NCBI GenBank assembly: GCA_900539195.1
Contig: UQBC01000026.1
Span: 1-37,487 of the forward strand
Length of the DNA stretch: 37,487 nucleotides
Source: an uncultured Oscillospiraceae bacterium
Lineage (GTDB): Bacteria > Bacillota > Clostridia > Oscillospirales > Ruminococcaceae
Reading direction: 5' to 3'
In this document: piece after piece, positions 7,190 through 16,385 of the stretch
Layout: every line of letters begins with the position of its first letter
How positions within the stretch are numbered: position 1 is the first letter of the stretch
Notes under the pieces: model-generated
Databases searched by the model: none
The model's input: the letters and a program-made list of their open reading frames with translations, nothing else
Told to the model about the DNA's origin: nothing
Position numbers and translations under genes: made by a program

Positions 7190-9272
7190 GCTTGGCAAAT
7201 GGATAACAAAGCACAGAGTAATCATTCTTATAGTTGCGGTCGTACTGCTGATACCCTCGGTACTCGGTATGATAGCTACAAGAATAAATTATGATATGCT
7301 AAATTACCTGCCTGATACTATGGAAACCATACAGGGTCAGGACATTCTGCTGAATGACTTCGGCAAGGGCGCATTCAGTATGATAATTGTGGAAGATATG
7401 GAGCCGAAGGACGTTTCCGCTCTTAAAGAAAAAATAGAGGCGGTAGATCACGTTGACTCGGTAATATGGTATGATTCGATAGCAGACGTTTCAATACCTA
7501 TGGATATTCTTCCCGACAAGATAAAAGACGCATTCAACACCGATCATTCAACGGTTATGGCGGTATTCTTCGATACATCGACATCAGCCGATGAAACAAT
7601 GGAAGCTATCAACACGATAAGAGATGTAACGAACAATCAGTGCTTCGTTTCGGGTATGTCCGCAATGGTAACAGACCTTAAAAACCTTTGCGAGCAGGAA
7701 GAGCCGATATATGTCGCTATCGCAGTAGTTCTTGCTGTAGTAGTAATGATGCTCTTTATGGATTCTTTCCTTATCCCGATAATCTTCCTCGTAAGTATCG
7801 GTATGGCTATTCTCTACAACTTAGGCAGTAACTACTTCTTAGGCGAGATAAGCTACATAACAAAGGCACTTTCCGCTATCCTGCAGCTCGGTGTTACGAT
7901 GGACTATTCGATATTCCTCTGGCACAGCTACAACGAGCAGAAGGTAAGATTTGACGGTGATAAGGAACGTGCTATGGCACACGCCATTTCAAACAGTATC
8001 ATTTCTGTAGCAAGTTCTTCTATCACAACAATTGCCGGCTTCCTTTCAATGTGCTTTATGAGCTTTACGCTCGGTGCGGACCTTGGTATAGTAATGGCGA
8101 AGGGCGTTGTATTCGGTCTTATCGGCTGTGTAACTATCCTCCCGTCACTTATCCTTGTATTCGATAAGGCTATCGAAAAGACAAGACACAAACAGCTTAT
8201 GCCGAAGTTCGACAAGGTTGCAAAATTCATCACAAAGCGTTCGTGGATATTCCTTATAATATTCGCAGTGCTGATAGGACCTGCGGTTTACGGCTATAAC
8301 AACACACAGAAATATTACGATCTGAGTCAGACAATGCCTCAGGATATGGATTTCGTTATCGCCAATACAAAGCTGAAGGACGATTTCGGAATGTCAAACG
8401 TTCATATGATACTCGCTGATTCAAAGATGTCGCAGAAGGACGCAAAAGCGATGCTTGACGAGGTCGGAAAGGTTGACGGTGTAAACCTTGCGGTAGGCTT
8501 TGATTCGCTTATCGGCTCGGCTGTTCCCTCAGAGATAATCCCGGATTCTATCTCGGATGTGCTTAAGAGCGATAAGTACCAGCTTATGCTTGTAGGCAGT
8601 GAATATGGAACGGCAACAGACGAGGTAAACAATCAGGTAACAGAGATAAACAACATTATAAAGAAGTATGACAGCTCGGCAATGCTTATCGGTGAAGCAC
8701 CCTGTACGAAGGACCTTATCGAAGTAACCGACAGGGACTTCAAGGTAGTCGATGTAATTTCGATAGCCGCAATCTTCCTTATCATTCTGGTAACCTTCAA
8801 GTCGGTTTCACTTCCGCTGATACTTGTAGCGGTAATCGAGTTTGCCATATTCGTAAACCTCGGTATTCCGTGTTACACAGGTACAGAGCTTGCGTTCATC
8901 GCACCTATCTGTATCAGTACCATCCAGCTTGGCGCAACCGTTGACTATGCTATCCTTATGACAACAAGATACAAGAAGGAACGTAACAAGGGCAGTGACA
9001 AGAATGAGGCGGTTTATACAGCGCTTAAGTCGTCAATACCCTCAATTATAGTAAGTGCGCTCGGCTTCTTCGCCGCTACATTCGGTGTAGGCATTTATTC
9101 AAACGTAGATATGATAAGCTCGCTTTGCGCACTTATGGCAAGAGGCGCAATCATAAGTATGGTATCGGTAATCCTGTTATTACCCGCTATGCTCAAGCTG
9201 TTCGATAAGATTATAATCCACACAAGCCTCGGCTTTAAAGAAGCAAGACAAGCCGGTAAAAAGACGAACTGA
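7182..9272 (+). CDS. MMPL/RND-superfamily transporter
   Basis: A 696-residue membrane exporter with two homologous halves, each with one transmembrane helix, an extracellular domain and a five-helix MMPL bundle (about 11-330 and 353-680). The proton-relay motifs are QLGVTMDYSIF (D241-Y242) and QLGATVDYAI (D588-Y589), the paired Asp-Tyr of MmpL proteins, so proton-motive transport is likely intact. Family members export lipids or hydrophobic compounds; the substrate here is unknown. It overlaps DUF308 by 8 bases, has GGAGG at 7171-7175, and lies 14 bases before the secreted repeat protein, so the three are one operon. Control by the divergent TetR is likely. Confidence 0.93.
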   Translation: MIKLGKWITKHRVIILIVAVVLLIPSVLGMIATRINYDMLNYLPDTMETIQGQDILLNDFGKGAFSMIIVEDMEPKDVSALKEKIEAVDHVDSVIWYDSIADVSIPMDILPDKIKDAFNTDHSTVMAVFFDTSTSADETMEAINTIRDVTNNQCFVSGMSAMVTDLKNLCEQEEPIYVAIAVVLAVVVMMLFMDSFLIPIIFLVSIGMAILYNLGSNYFLGEISYITKALSAILQLGVTMDYSIFLWHSYNEQKVRFDGDKERAMAHAISNSIISVASSSITTIAGFLSMCFMSFTLGADLGIVMAKGVVFGLIGCVTILPSLILVFDKAIEKTRHKQLMPKFDKVAKFITKRSWIFLIIFAVLIGPAVYGYNNTQKYYDLSQTMPQDMDFVIANTKLKDDFGMSNVHMILADSKMSQKDAKAMLDEVGKVDGVNLAVGFDSLIGSAVPSEIIPDSISDVLKSDKYQLMLVGSEYGTATDEVNNQVTEINNIIKKYDSSAMLIGEAPCTKDLIEVTDRDFKVVDVISIAAIFLIILVTFKSVSLPLILVAVIEFAIFVNLGIPCYTGTELAFIAPICISTIQLGATVDYAILMTTRYKKERNKGSDKNEAVYTALKSSIPSIIVSALGFFAATFGVGIYSNVDMISSLCALMARGAIISMVSVILLLPAMLKLFDKIIIHTSLGFKEARQAGKKTN

Positions 9273-9286
9273 GAAAGGACAACAGT

Positions 9287-11881
9287 ATGAAAGAGATAAG
9301 AAAAAAGATAATAAAGATAGTTTCAATAGTTCTTGCCGCCGCAATGATAGGCACATCTTCCGGACTTCTCGCATTCGCCGCACAGGGCGGCAACGACAAT
9401 AATACATCGTCATCCGTTTCAGCCGGCACAGAAACAAGCAGTGACGAAAAGAGCAACTCAGATACGGACGGCAAGGAAGAAACGGTATATATCATCTCAA
9501 ATGCAGACGGTACAACAAAGAAGGTCATCGTCAGCGACTGGCTGAAGAACGGCTCGCACAATGCCACGATAGAGGATGAAACCTCGCTTAAGGATGTTAA
9601 GAATGTAAAGGGCAACGAGAGCTTTACAAACAGCGGAGAAAATTACAAATGGGCGGCTGAAGGCAGTGACATTTACTATCAGGGTACGACAGACAAAACG
9701 CTCCCCGTTGATATGAAGATTACATATACTCTTGACGGCAAGACGGTCACTCCCGATGAAATCAAAGGCAAGAGCGGCAAGGTAACAATCCGCATCGACT
9801 ATACGAACAATGAAAAGCGTACCGTGAAGGTTGACGGCAAGGATACGCAGATGTACGTTCCTTTCCTGATGGTAACAGGAACGGTTCTTGATAACGAGAA
9901 GTTCTCGAACGTAAAGGTAACCAACGGCAAGCTTGTAAACGACGGTGACAGATCGGCGGTTCTCGGCTTTGCGCTTCCCGGTATGCAGGAAAACTTAGGA
10001 CTTGACAAGGACGATTATGAAATCCCCTCATACGTTGAAATCAGCGCAGATGTCAAGGATTTCGAGCTTATGACCTGTATGACGGTAGGCACGACAGAGT
10101 TGTTCAACGAGGTCGATACCGACAAACTCAATATGGACGATATTGACGGTACTATCAAGGAATTCACAGACGCTGTAGATCAGCTTTCAGACGGTTCTTC
10201 ACAGCTTTATGACGGACTTGTTACACTGTTTGAAAAATCGGGCGAACTTGCTGACGGTACAAAACAGCTTGCAGACGGTGCAGGCACTCTGTATGACGGC
10301 ACAGGCACACTTGTAAACGGCACAAACGATTTAAAGAGCGGTGCGGATGAGCTGAACGTAGGCGCAGTAAAGCTGAAGGACGGCACTGTTTCTCTGGTAG
10401 CCGGTATCAAGGATCTGAAAACAGGCGCTGAGGCTCTTGACAGCGGTGCAGGAAAGCTGAAGGACGGCACTTCTGCACTGGCAGGCGGTGCAAATGATCT
10501 TATCAAAGGTGCAGATAAGCTTAACAGCGGTGCGTCATCGCTTGACAGCGGCGCATCTCAGGTAGAGAGCGGTGCAGGACAGGTAAGCGCAGGAGCTTCA
10601 GAGCTGAACGAAGGTCTTGGCGAGCTTTCATCAAACAGCGAACAGCTGAACGCAGGCGCAAAGCAGGTATTCGACACGCTGTTATCCACAGCCGAAACGC
10701 AGATAAAGGCTTCCGGTCTTACCGTTTCAAAACTGACGATAAAGAATTACAAGACAGAGCTTAACAAGCTGGTAGATTCTCTTGACAAGGATAAGGTCTA
10801 CACTCTTGCTTACAATACGGCACTCAAAACGGTAACTACCGAGGTAGAAAAGAACAATGACGCTATAACAGCAGGCGTTACAAAAGCTGTACAGGCAAAG
10901 GTACTTGAGGGTGTTCTCAAAGCCGCAGGTTATAATATGACCGCTGAGCAGTACAATGCGGCAGTAAAGGCAGGACAGATACCCGAAGCCGTACAGGCTA
11001 AGGTTACAGCCGCAATTTCCGCTCAGATGTCAACAGATGCTGTCAAGGCTCAGATAAGTACAAATGTTGAAGCACAGAAGAAACAGCTTATCGAGCAGAA
11101 TATGAAAAGCGAAAAGGTCACAAAGCAGATAAACGAAGCTGTAGCAAAGGCTAAGGCAGGTCAGACAACGATAAAGAATCTTATCGCACAGCTTGATTCC
11201 TACAATCAGTTCTACACAGGACTTACTCAGTATACAGCAGGTGTCGACAGTGCATATGACGGTTCAAAGACGCTGTCGGCAGGCGCAACACAGCTTTACA
11301 GCGGCACTAAAAATCTTCACAGCGGTGCTACACAGCTTAAAAGCGGCACACAGCAGCTTACAAGCGGCGGCTCAACGCTTATCTCAGGCGTAAATCAGCT
11401 TGACAAGGGTGCAAGCGACCTGAAAGACGGTACAGCAAGCCTTGTAGCAGGCATCGGCACGCTCTATGACGGTGCAACACAGCTTGACAGCGGCGCAGGA
11501 CAGTTAAAGGACGGTACGACAAGCCTTGTTGCAGGTGTAGGCACACTTCACAGCGGTGCATTACAGCTTCATGACGGTGCAGGCGACCTTAAGGACGGTG
11601 CCGATAAGCTCAATGACGGTGTAGCAACTCTTATTGACGGTGTAAAGCAGTTAAGGGACGGTGCTAAGGAGCTGAACGACGGTATGGATGAGTTCAACGA
11701 GAAGGCTGTCAAGAAGATAGTAGACGCTGTTGACGGCGATATTGCAGGACTTATCGACAAGCTGAAGGCTACGGTTGCTTTAGGCAAGGACTATGACACA
11801 TTCGGCGGTAAGTCGGATAAGACAGCAGGCACTGTAAAGTTCATTTACAGAACAGAGAGCATCTCAGCCGACGATAAATAA
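9287..11881 (+). CDS. Secreted Leu-x-x-Gly heptad-repeat protein (YhgE/EsaA-like)
   Basis: This 864-residue protein has an N-terminal signal peptide (lysine-rich start, hydrophobic 8-29, likely cleavage after AFA/A near 31-32) and a Ser/Asp/Glu-rich linker to about 64. A beta-type domain follows at about 65-280. Heptads of the form LxxGxxx then fill two arrays: 300-460 (23 heptads) and 656-802 (21 heptads). A helical, Lys/Gln-rich segment at about 461-650 separates them. The repeats match the xxxLxxG family seen in YhgE/Pip and EsaA/YueB proteins; YueB is known to form a long surface fibre. Unlike those, it has no C-terminal membrane segments, ending in a short charged tail. It follows MMPL by 14 bases. 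A periplasm-like adaptor or surface-fibre role is inference. Confidence 0.85.
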   Translation: MKEIRKKIIKIVSIVLAAAMIGTSSGLLAFAAQGGNDNNTSSSVSAGTETSSDEKSNSDTDGKEETVYIISNADGTTKKVIVSDWLKNGSHNATIEDETSLKDVKNVKGNESFTNSGENYKWAAEGSDIYYQGTTDKTLPVDMKITYTLDGKTVTPDEIKGKSGKVTIRIDYTNNEKRTVKVDGKDTQMYVPFLMVTGTVLDNEKFSNVKVTNGKLVNDGDRSAVLGFALPGMQENLGLDKDDYEIPSYVEISADVKDFELMTCMTVGTTELFNEVDTDKLNMDDIDGTIKEFTDAVDQLSDGSSQLYDGLVTLFEKSGELADGTKQLADGAGTLYDGTGTLVNGTNDLKSGADELNVGAVKLKDGTVSLVAGIKDLKTGAEALDSGAGKLKDGTSALAGGANDLIKGADKLNSGASSLDSGASQVESGAGQVSAGASELNEGLGELSSNSEQLNAGAKQVFDTLLSTAETQIKASGLTVSKLTIKNYKTELNKLVDSLDKDKVYTLAYNTALKTVTTEVEKNNDAITAGVTKAVQAKVLEGVLKAAGYNMTAEQYNAAVKAGQIPEAVQAKVTAAISAQMSTDAVKAQISTNVEAQKKQLIEQNMKSEKVTKQINEAVAKAKAGQTTIKNLIAQLDSYNQFYTGLTQYTAGVDSAYDGSKTLSAGATQLYSGTKNLHSGATQLKSGTQQLTSGGSTLISGVNQLDKGASDLKDGTASLVAGIGTLYDGATQLDSGAGQLKDGTTSLVAGVGTLHSGALQLHDGAGDLKDGADKLNDGVATLIDGVKQLRDGAKELNDGMDEFNEKAVKKIVDAVDGDIAGLIDKLKATVALGKDYDTFGGKSDKTAGTVKFIYRTESISADDK
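10184..10666 (+). repeat. Coding heptad array 1 (23 units)
   Basis: 21-base units encode LxxGxxx heptads, residues 300-460 of the secreted protein. The units are divergent at DNA level but keep Leu at position 1 and Gly at position 4 almost throughout; the exceptions are units 3 and 22. One 28-residue block (363-390, LKDGTVSLVAGI onward) recurs in array 2. Confidence 0.9.
11252..11692 (+). repeat. Coding heptad array 2 (21 units)
   Basis: A second array of 21-base units encodes residues 656-802. Two adjacent copies of a four-heptad block, residues 712-739 and 740-767 (bases 11420-11503 and 11504-11587), begin LKDGT-x-SLVAG and are clear tandem duplicates. The same block appears once in array 1. 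Confidence 0.9.
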
Positions 11882-11903
11882 TCAATAACTTAATAAGTCA
11901 AAG

Positions 11904-11939
11904 GCTCTGACGGGGGTAACGCTCCGTCGGAGCTTTTTT
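11904..11939 (+). terminator. Terminator of the DUF308-MMPL operon
   Basis: A 10-bp stem pairs 11904-11913 with 11924-11933 (one G-T pair) around a 10-base loop and is followed by six T. It lies about 20 bases after the heptad-protein stop codon. Confidence 0.92.
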
Positions 11940-11940
11940 A

Positions 11941-12004
11941 TTACAAATGTCATACGGGAAAATACCGTTTGTAACTGGTGAAATCCGCTTTGCAGGTGTA
12001 TAAT
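11941..12004 (+). promoter_or_regulatory. Candidate activator-type promoter of the ABC/TCS operon
   Basis: A perfect TATAAT lies at 11999-12004, 42 bases before the ATPase start, but no good -35 is found at 16-18 bp (TGGTGA at 11976-11981). Immediately upstream is a nested inverted repeat: TTACAAA (11941-11947) with TTTGTAA (11968-11974), enclosing ACGG/CCGT. A strong -10, a poor -35 and an upstream inverted repeat fit a promoter needing an activator. The NarL-type regulator at 16382 is the obvious candidate (inference). Confidence 0.5.
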
Positions 12005-12045
12005 CGTTACAGTAAGATAAATAAACAGCCGAAAGGGGAATACTT

Positions 12046-12990
12046 ATGATATTTGCAAGCGTGAACAATCTTGTCAAGAATTACGGCAATCACTGTGCCG
12101 TAGATAACCTCAGCTTCAATGTAAGCGAGGGCGAGATATTCGGACTTATAGGTCCTAACGGGGCAGGAAAGTCAACCACGATAAATATTATCACAACACT
12201 TGACGAAGCGACTTCGGGAAGTGTGACGATAGACGGTATGAATACAGTGAAGCAAAGAGCGGAGATAAGACGGATGATCGGATGCGTTCCGCAGGAGATA
12301 GCGGTGTACCCGTATCTTACCGCAAAGGAAAACGTTGAATTTTTCGCTTCGCTGTACGGCTTCAAGGGCGAACAGCTTCATAAGAATGCAATGACCGCTC
12401 TCGAATTTGCAGGGCTTACGGATAAGGCGGATATGAAGCCGAAGAAAATGTCGGGCGGTATGAAGCGCAGACTGAATATTGCCTGCGGTATAGCGCATAA
12501 ACCTAAGCTGATAGTTATGGACGAACCTACCGTAGGCGTTGACGCACAGTCAAGAGAGCATATAATGAGTTCGATAAAGAAACTGCGTGAAAGCGGTGCG
12601 ACAGTAATATATACCTCGCACTATATGCACGAGGTAGAGGAAATCTGTGACAGAGTCGCTATAATTGATAAAGGCAGGCTTGTGGCAGAGGGTACACAGC
12701 AGGAACTTATAACGATGATAACCGACAGCTGTACGGTACATATTACCACAAAGCCTTGCGACAGCGAAACGAGAGGCAGAGTATCAAGGGCTGTTTCCTG
12801 CCTGCCCGATGTAAACAGGGTGCAATTTAACGACAATATGATAAGCGTTGATATGAGCATAAGCTGTAACGATATTTCACACGTTATAAGCGAACTTGTA
12901 AAGCAAAATCTGCCTGTAATCGAGATAAGCACGGAAAAGCCGGATATGGACGCTGTGTTCCTGTCGCTTACAGGACACGAGATACGTTAA
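12046..12990 (+). CDS. ABC transporter ATPase, DrrA/LnrL type
   Basis: The 314-residue nucleotide-binding subunit of an export ABC system. The Walker A motif GPNGAGKST is at 36-44, the Q-loop is Q83, the signature MSGGM is at 135-139, Walker B LIVMDE ends at 160, and the switch histidine is H192. A C-terminal extension of about 90 residues is typical of the DrrA-like drug/antibiotic exporter subgroup. It is followed 11 bases later by the first of two ABC-2 permeases, then a sensor kinase and regulator. The set of one ATPase, two permeases and a NarL-type two-component system matches the Bacillus linearmycin-resistance LnrLMN/JK layout. Substrate unknown. Confidence 0.93.
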   Translation: MIFASVNNLVKNYGNHCAVDNLSFNVSEGEIFGLIGPNGAGKSTTINIITTLDEATSGSVTIDGMNTVKQRAEIRRMIGCVPQEIAVYPYLTAKENVEFFASLYGFKGEQLHKNAMTALEFAGLTDKADMKPKKMSGGMKRRLNIACGIAHKPKLIVMDEPTVGVDAQSREHIMSSIKKLRESGATVIYTSHYMHEVEEICDRVAIIDKGRLVAEGTQQELITMITDSCTVHITTKPCDSETRGRVSRAVSCLPDVNRVQFNDNMISVDMSISCNDISHVISELVKQNLPVIEISTEKPDMDAVFLSLTGHEIR

Positions 12991-13001
12991 GGAGCGGAAA
13001 T

Positions 13002-14096
13002 ATGCTTAGTTTGATAATAAAACAGATAAGGGAGTATTTCAGAAGCCCCGCAAACGTATTCATGGGGCTTTTCTTCCCGGTACTGCTGGTATTCTTTCTC
13101 GGAACGATGCTTCAGAATCTTGATATAGCGGATTATGACATAGGAGAAATTAAACTGCAATACAACGTTACGCAAACAGACGAGCAAAGCGGAAAGGCAT
13201 TTGCTGAGTTTCTTGACAATATCAGTATGATAAAGGCAGAAAAGGCAAGCGATGAAAAAACCGCACTGAGCCTTACCGATAAGGGTGATATAGATGCATA
13301 TATCGAACTTAAAAACGGGGAAATTCTGTTATACAGCGGCAGAAACGAAATTGCAAACAGGGCGCTCGGCTCGGTGCTGAATTCTTTCATTGCGGTATCC
13401 GATACATATTATAAAATAGCATCGACCGACCCGTCACTGCTTATGAATACAGATACCGATACCGAAAAGTCATTTGTAGAGCAGGACGGACTTGGCGTTA
13501 CACGGAGTATGATGGACTATTATGCGGTGAGTATGGCGGTAATGATGATATTCATGTCGCATATGATAATGGGCAGTACGTCTCTTAAGGACGAGGAAAG
13601 GATATTCACACTGCAGCGTCTTTATCTGTCACCTGTCGGCAAAGTAAAGCTGTTTTTCGGAAAGCTCATCGGTACGCTTCCCCCCGCCGTTATAGGAAAT
13701 GCGGTGATAATGCTGTTTTCGGTGTTTGTGTTCGGAGCGAAATACTGCGACAGCTTTGTCGGAAACCTTATCCTGTTTCTGCTGTTCTCCTGCTGCTCGC
13801 TTGTGACGATAGCTGTAGGTATGCTGATAGGGGTACTGATAAAAATACCTGCGGAGAGCATCGTGATACCGCTTACATGGGCATTGCTGTTCTTCTCGGG
13901 CTCGTTTTCAAAGCAGGTTTTCGTCGAAGGCTTCAGCGACAAGCTGCCGCCTTATATCGTTCAGCAAGCGGCATTCAGACTTACTCTTTACGGTGAAAGT
14001 GACAGTGCGTTGGCGGTAATTGCGGTATGCCTTGCCGTAACGGTTGCGGTATCGCTTATCGGTGCGACAATATTCCGTGTAAAAAAATCCGTCTGA
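13002..14096 (+). CDS. ABC-2 type permease 1
   Basis: A 364-residue membrane subunit of the ABC exporter. One N-terminal transmembrane helix (about 19-36) is followed by a large extracellular loop (about 40-170), then five hydrophobic segments (about 170-360), including the family's long hydrophobic stretch ending PLTWALLFFSGSF. This is the ABC2_membrane_3 (LnrM/YhaP-like) layout. It has AAGGAGCGG before ATG 13002 and lies 15 bases upstream of the second permease. The two unlike permeases probably form a heterodimer on the upstream ATPase; this is inference from the gene set. Confidence 0.9.
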   Translation: MLSLIIKQIREYFRSPANVFMGLFFPVLLVFFLGTMLQNLDIADYDIGEIKLQYNVTQTDEQSGKAFAEFLDNISMIKAEKASDEKTALSLTDKGDIDAYIELKNGEILLYSGRNEIANRALGSVLNSFIAVSDTYYKIASTDPSLLMNTDTDTEKSFVEQDGLGVTRSMMDYYAVSMAVMMIFMSHMIMGSTSLKDEERIFTLQRLYLSPVGKVKLFFGKLIGTLPPAVIGNAVIMLFSVFVFGAKYCDSFVGNLILFLLFSCCSLVTIAVGMLIGVLIKIPAESIVIPLTWALLFFSGSFSKQVFVEGFSDKLPPYIVQQAAFRLTLYGESDSALAVIAVCLAVTVAVSLIGATIFRVKKSV

Positions 14097-14111
14097 AAGG
14101 GGGAGCGTATT

Positions 14112-15248
14112 ATGAATAATATAAGAACGGTATTTTTCGGTATGCTGAAGCGTCTTAAATACGCACTTGTAATCGCACTTCTTGTAGGGGCAGGCAGTAT
14201 AGGGCTTTATTACTGCGGCAGACCGATAGCAAACGTGTTCTCGGTAAACGACAAGATAGACATCGCCCTTAGCGATAACGATAAATCGGAGCTTTCCGCA
14301 ATGCTGAAAAGCTATCTCAGCGACAGGATAAATATGAACATTATCGAGGACGGCAAAGAAAAATTCAATGATAAATTGATTAACCGTGACGTTTCTGCTA
14401 TAATAGAGATACCGCAGGGCTTTGAAAAGAATGTAATCGGCGGAAAAGACGTGAAGATAAAATCTACCACTCTTGACGATTACGAAAACGGCGCTTATAT
14501 CTCGGTATATATCGAAGGCTTTATGAGAAGCGTCAATATTGCCGCAGATGCCGCAAAAGGCGATGCAGAGCTGTTTTCGAAAATTATGAACAGCGATGCC
14601 GCCGACACAAAGCTCACTAAGGAAAATGCGGTAACATCCGACAGAGAGGACGAATATGTCTCTGCAGGCTTTAAGTTCTCCGAAGGATTTATGATAATGC
14701 TTGTCACAGCTATCGGCATATTTATCACTCTTGCGGTAATGGAAGACAGGCAGTACGGAACATACAGCAGGATGGCTGTGTCATCTGTAACGGGCGTACA
14801 GTACATTGTCGGAACGCTTGGGGCAAGCATGCTTATATCATTTACGGCGCTTGTCGTTTTACCGCTGTACCTGCTTATCACGGGCGCTCAGATGACAGCC
14901 GGCTATCCGCTTGTGTTTGCCGCCGTAATAATCTACTCGCTGTTCAACTCGGCATTATCAATAATGCTCGCACAGCTGATAAGCTCAAAGCAGGCTCTTG
15001 CCACGCTTTCGGGCTGTATAACATCGATAGGCGCATTGCTTGGCGGTGCATGGTTCCCGATAGACGAAACGGCAGGTATGCTGAAATATCTGTCGTATAT
15101 CACGCCGCAATACTGGTATGTCGATTTTATGTCGGGTGAGGCTGAACAGCCTGCGATAAATATATGCGTGCTTATACTCTACACATTGCTTATAATGCTT
15201 GCAAGCGCCGCACTTTTCGGCAGAAAGTCGGTAGTTTCAAAGGCGTAA
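14112..15248 (+). CDS. ABC-2 type permease 2
   Basis: A 378-residue permease with the same layout as its upstream neighbour: transmembrane helix at about 16-34, extracellular domain at about 40-185, then five to six hydrophobic segments (about 190-370) with LGGAWFPIDE near the fifth. Sequence identity to permease 1 is low, so the pair is paralogous but old. AAAGGGGGAG precedes ATG 14112. The sensor kinase follows after 15 bases. It acts with the ATPase at 12046 as an exporter of an unknown, probably membrane-active, compound. Confidence 0.9.
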   Translation: MNNIRTVFFGMLKRLKYALVIALLVGAGSIGLYYCGRPIANVFSVNDKIDIALSDNDKSELSAMLKSYLSDRINMNIIEDGKEKFNDKLINRDVSAIIEIPQGFEKNVIGGKDVKIKSTTLDDYENGAYISVYIEGFMRSVNIAADAAKGDAELFSKIMNSDAADTKLTKENAVTSDREDEYVSAGFKFSEGFMIMLVTAIGIFITLAVMEDRQYGTYSRMAVSSVTGVQYIVGTLGASMLISFTALVVLPLYLLITGAQMTAGYPLVFAAVIIYSLFNSALSIMLAQLISSKQALATLSGCITSIGALLGGAWFPIDETAGMLKYLSYITPQYWYVDFMSGEAEQPAINICVLILYTLLIMLASAALFGRKSVVSKA

Positions 15249-15263
15249 CGAAAGGAATACGAA

Positions 15264-16385
15264 TTGTCACTTATATATCTTGTATTCAAACTCACGGCAA
15301 CTGCCGCATTCGGCACTATGAATATAATGAATAACTGTGATTCGGGCGATACGGTGCTTACCGTACTCGCCTTTTCCTGCTTTGCTCTGGCTGAATATCT
15401 GCTGTCGGTGCTTAAAAAGTCAGATAAAGCGGCGGCGGTCTGTTCGTGCGTTTCGGCTTTTATCGCATTTCTTATATACAGTGACAATCTGATATTCGTG
15501 CTGTGCTTTGCCATAATCTTTGCTGTAGATAAATTCGGTGCGGGAAAGTATTTCCGACATATCGGCGCTGTTTCGGTACTGCTTGTTCTATTCATAGTAA
15601 AACCGCCGTTTATTGATGTGCTGATACTTATTATAATGCTTGTGGCATTCACTGTCGCCCATATTACCGCAGGACAGCTTATCAAATGCCGTGAACAGCT
15701 TGCGGACAGCAGAGAGGAAACTGTTCGCCTCAACCGCAGAATAGCAAGCCTTGAAGAATACGCTAAAACAGCAAAGAAATCTGCGACTGTCGAAGAACGC
15801 AGACGGTTTTCAGCAAGGATACACGATAAGCTCGGACACAGTATTTCAGGAAGTATAATTCTGCTTGAGGCGGCAAAGCTGAACATCAGGACAAACCCCG
15901 ACAGTGCCGAGCAATGTATTACAACTGTAACCGATAACCTCAGAAGCGGCGTTGACGATATAAGGCAGGCACTGCGTGAGGAACGTCCCGACAGCAAAAC
16001 AATAGGAATAAGCGAACTTAAAGAGATACTCGGTGAATATAAGGCAAAATATAACATAAGGACAACGCTTGAAATCAAGGGGGACTTAGACAAGATCACA
16101 TTCCGCATATGGAACTGCATAAAGGAAAATCTTGTTGAAACGCTTACAAATACGCTCAAGCATTCGGGAGCGGACGAATTTTCGCTGAAAATATCGGTTA
16201 TGAACAAAGTAATCCGTGCCGAGTTCAAGGATAACGGCAAAGGAAGCGACAGCTTCAAAAAGGGTACGGGTCTTACGGCGATAGAGGAGCGCACGGTGCT
16301 TACGGACGGAAAGTGCATATTTCCTGCACAGACGGACGGATTTTCGGTAGTAAACATATTCAGTCTGAAAGAGGAGAACGTATGA
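15264..16385 (+). CDS. Sensor histidine kinase, NarL-type (HisKA_3)
   Basis: A 373-residue membrane sensor. Four to five N-terminal transmembrane segments (about 5-135) with almost no extracellular loops suggest intramembrane sensing, as in LiaS/LnrJ-like kinases. A coiled coil (about 140-175) leads to the phospho-acceptor H187 in ARIHDKLGH, then a HATPase domain with N296 (NTLKHS) and the G1 box DNGKG (323-327). The start is TTG 15264: AAAGGA at 15251-15256 is well placed, and no ATG fits as well. The stop overlaps the response-regulator start as ATGA. The ABC exporter directly upstream is its likely target. Confidence 0.92.
   Translation: MSLIYLVFKLTATAAFGTMNIMNNCDSGDTVLTVLAFSCFALAEYLLSVLKKSDKAAAVCSCVSAFIAFLIYSDNLIFVLCFAIIFAVDKFGAGKYFRHIGAVSVLLVLFIVKPPFIDVLILIIMLVAFTVAHITAGQLIKCREQLADSREETVRLNRRIASLEEYAKTAKKSATVEERRRFSARIHDKLGHSISGSIILLEAAKLNIRTNPDSAEQCITTVTDNLRSGVDDIRQALREERPDSKTIGISELKEILGEYKAKYNIRTTLEIKGDLDKITFRIWNCIKENLVETLTNTLKHSGADEFSLKISVMNKVIRAEFKDNGKGSDSFKKGTGLTAIEERTVLTDGKCIFPAQTDGFSVVNIFSLKEENV

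Noticed and set aside
10184..11692. Dense short-period DNA repeats, first considered as a CRISPR or satellite array
   Set aside because: The period is 21 bases, in frame within one long gene, with LxxG periodicity in the protein and no conserved spacers.
15179..16357. 392-residue minus-strand frame opposite the sensor kinase
   Set aside because: Ser/Phe-rich low-complexity translation, no ribosome site, and it covers a kinase with all catalytic motifs on the plus strand.
16313..16381. Longer response-regulator start
   Set aside because: The extra 23 residues are the kinase gene read in another frame; ATG 16382 gives an ATGA overlap and a normal receiver start.
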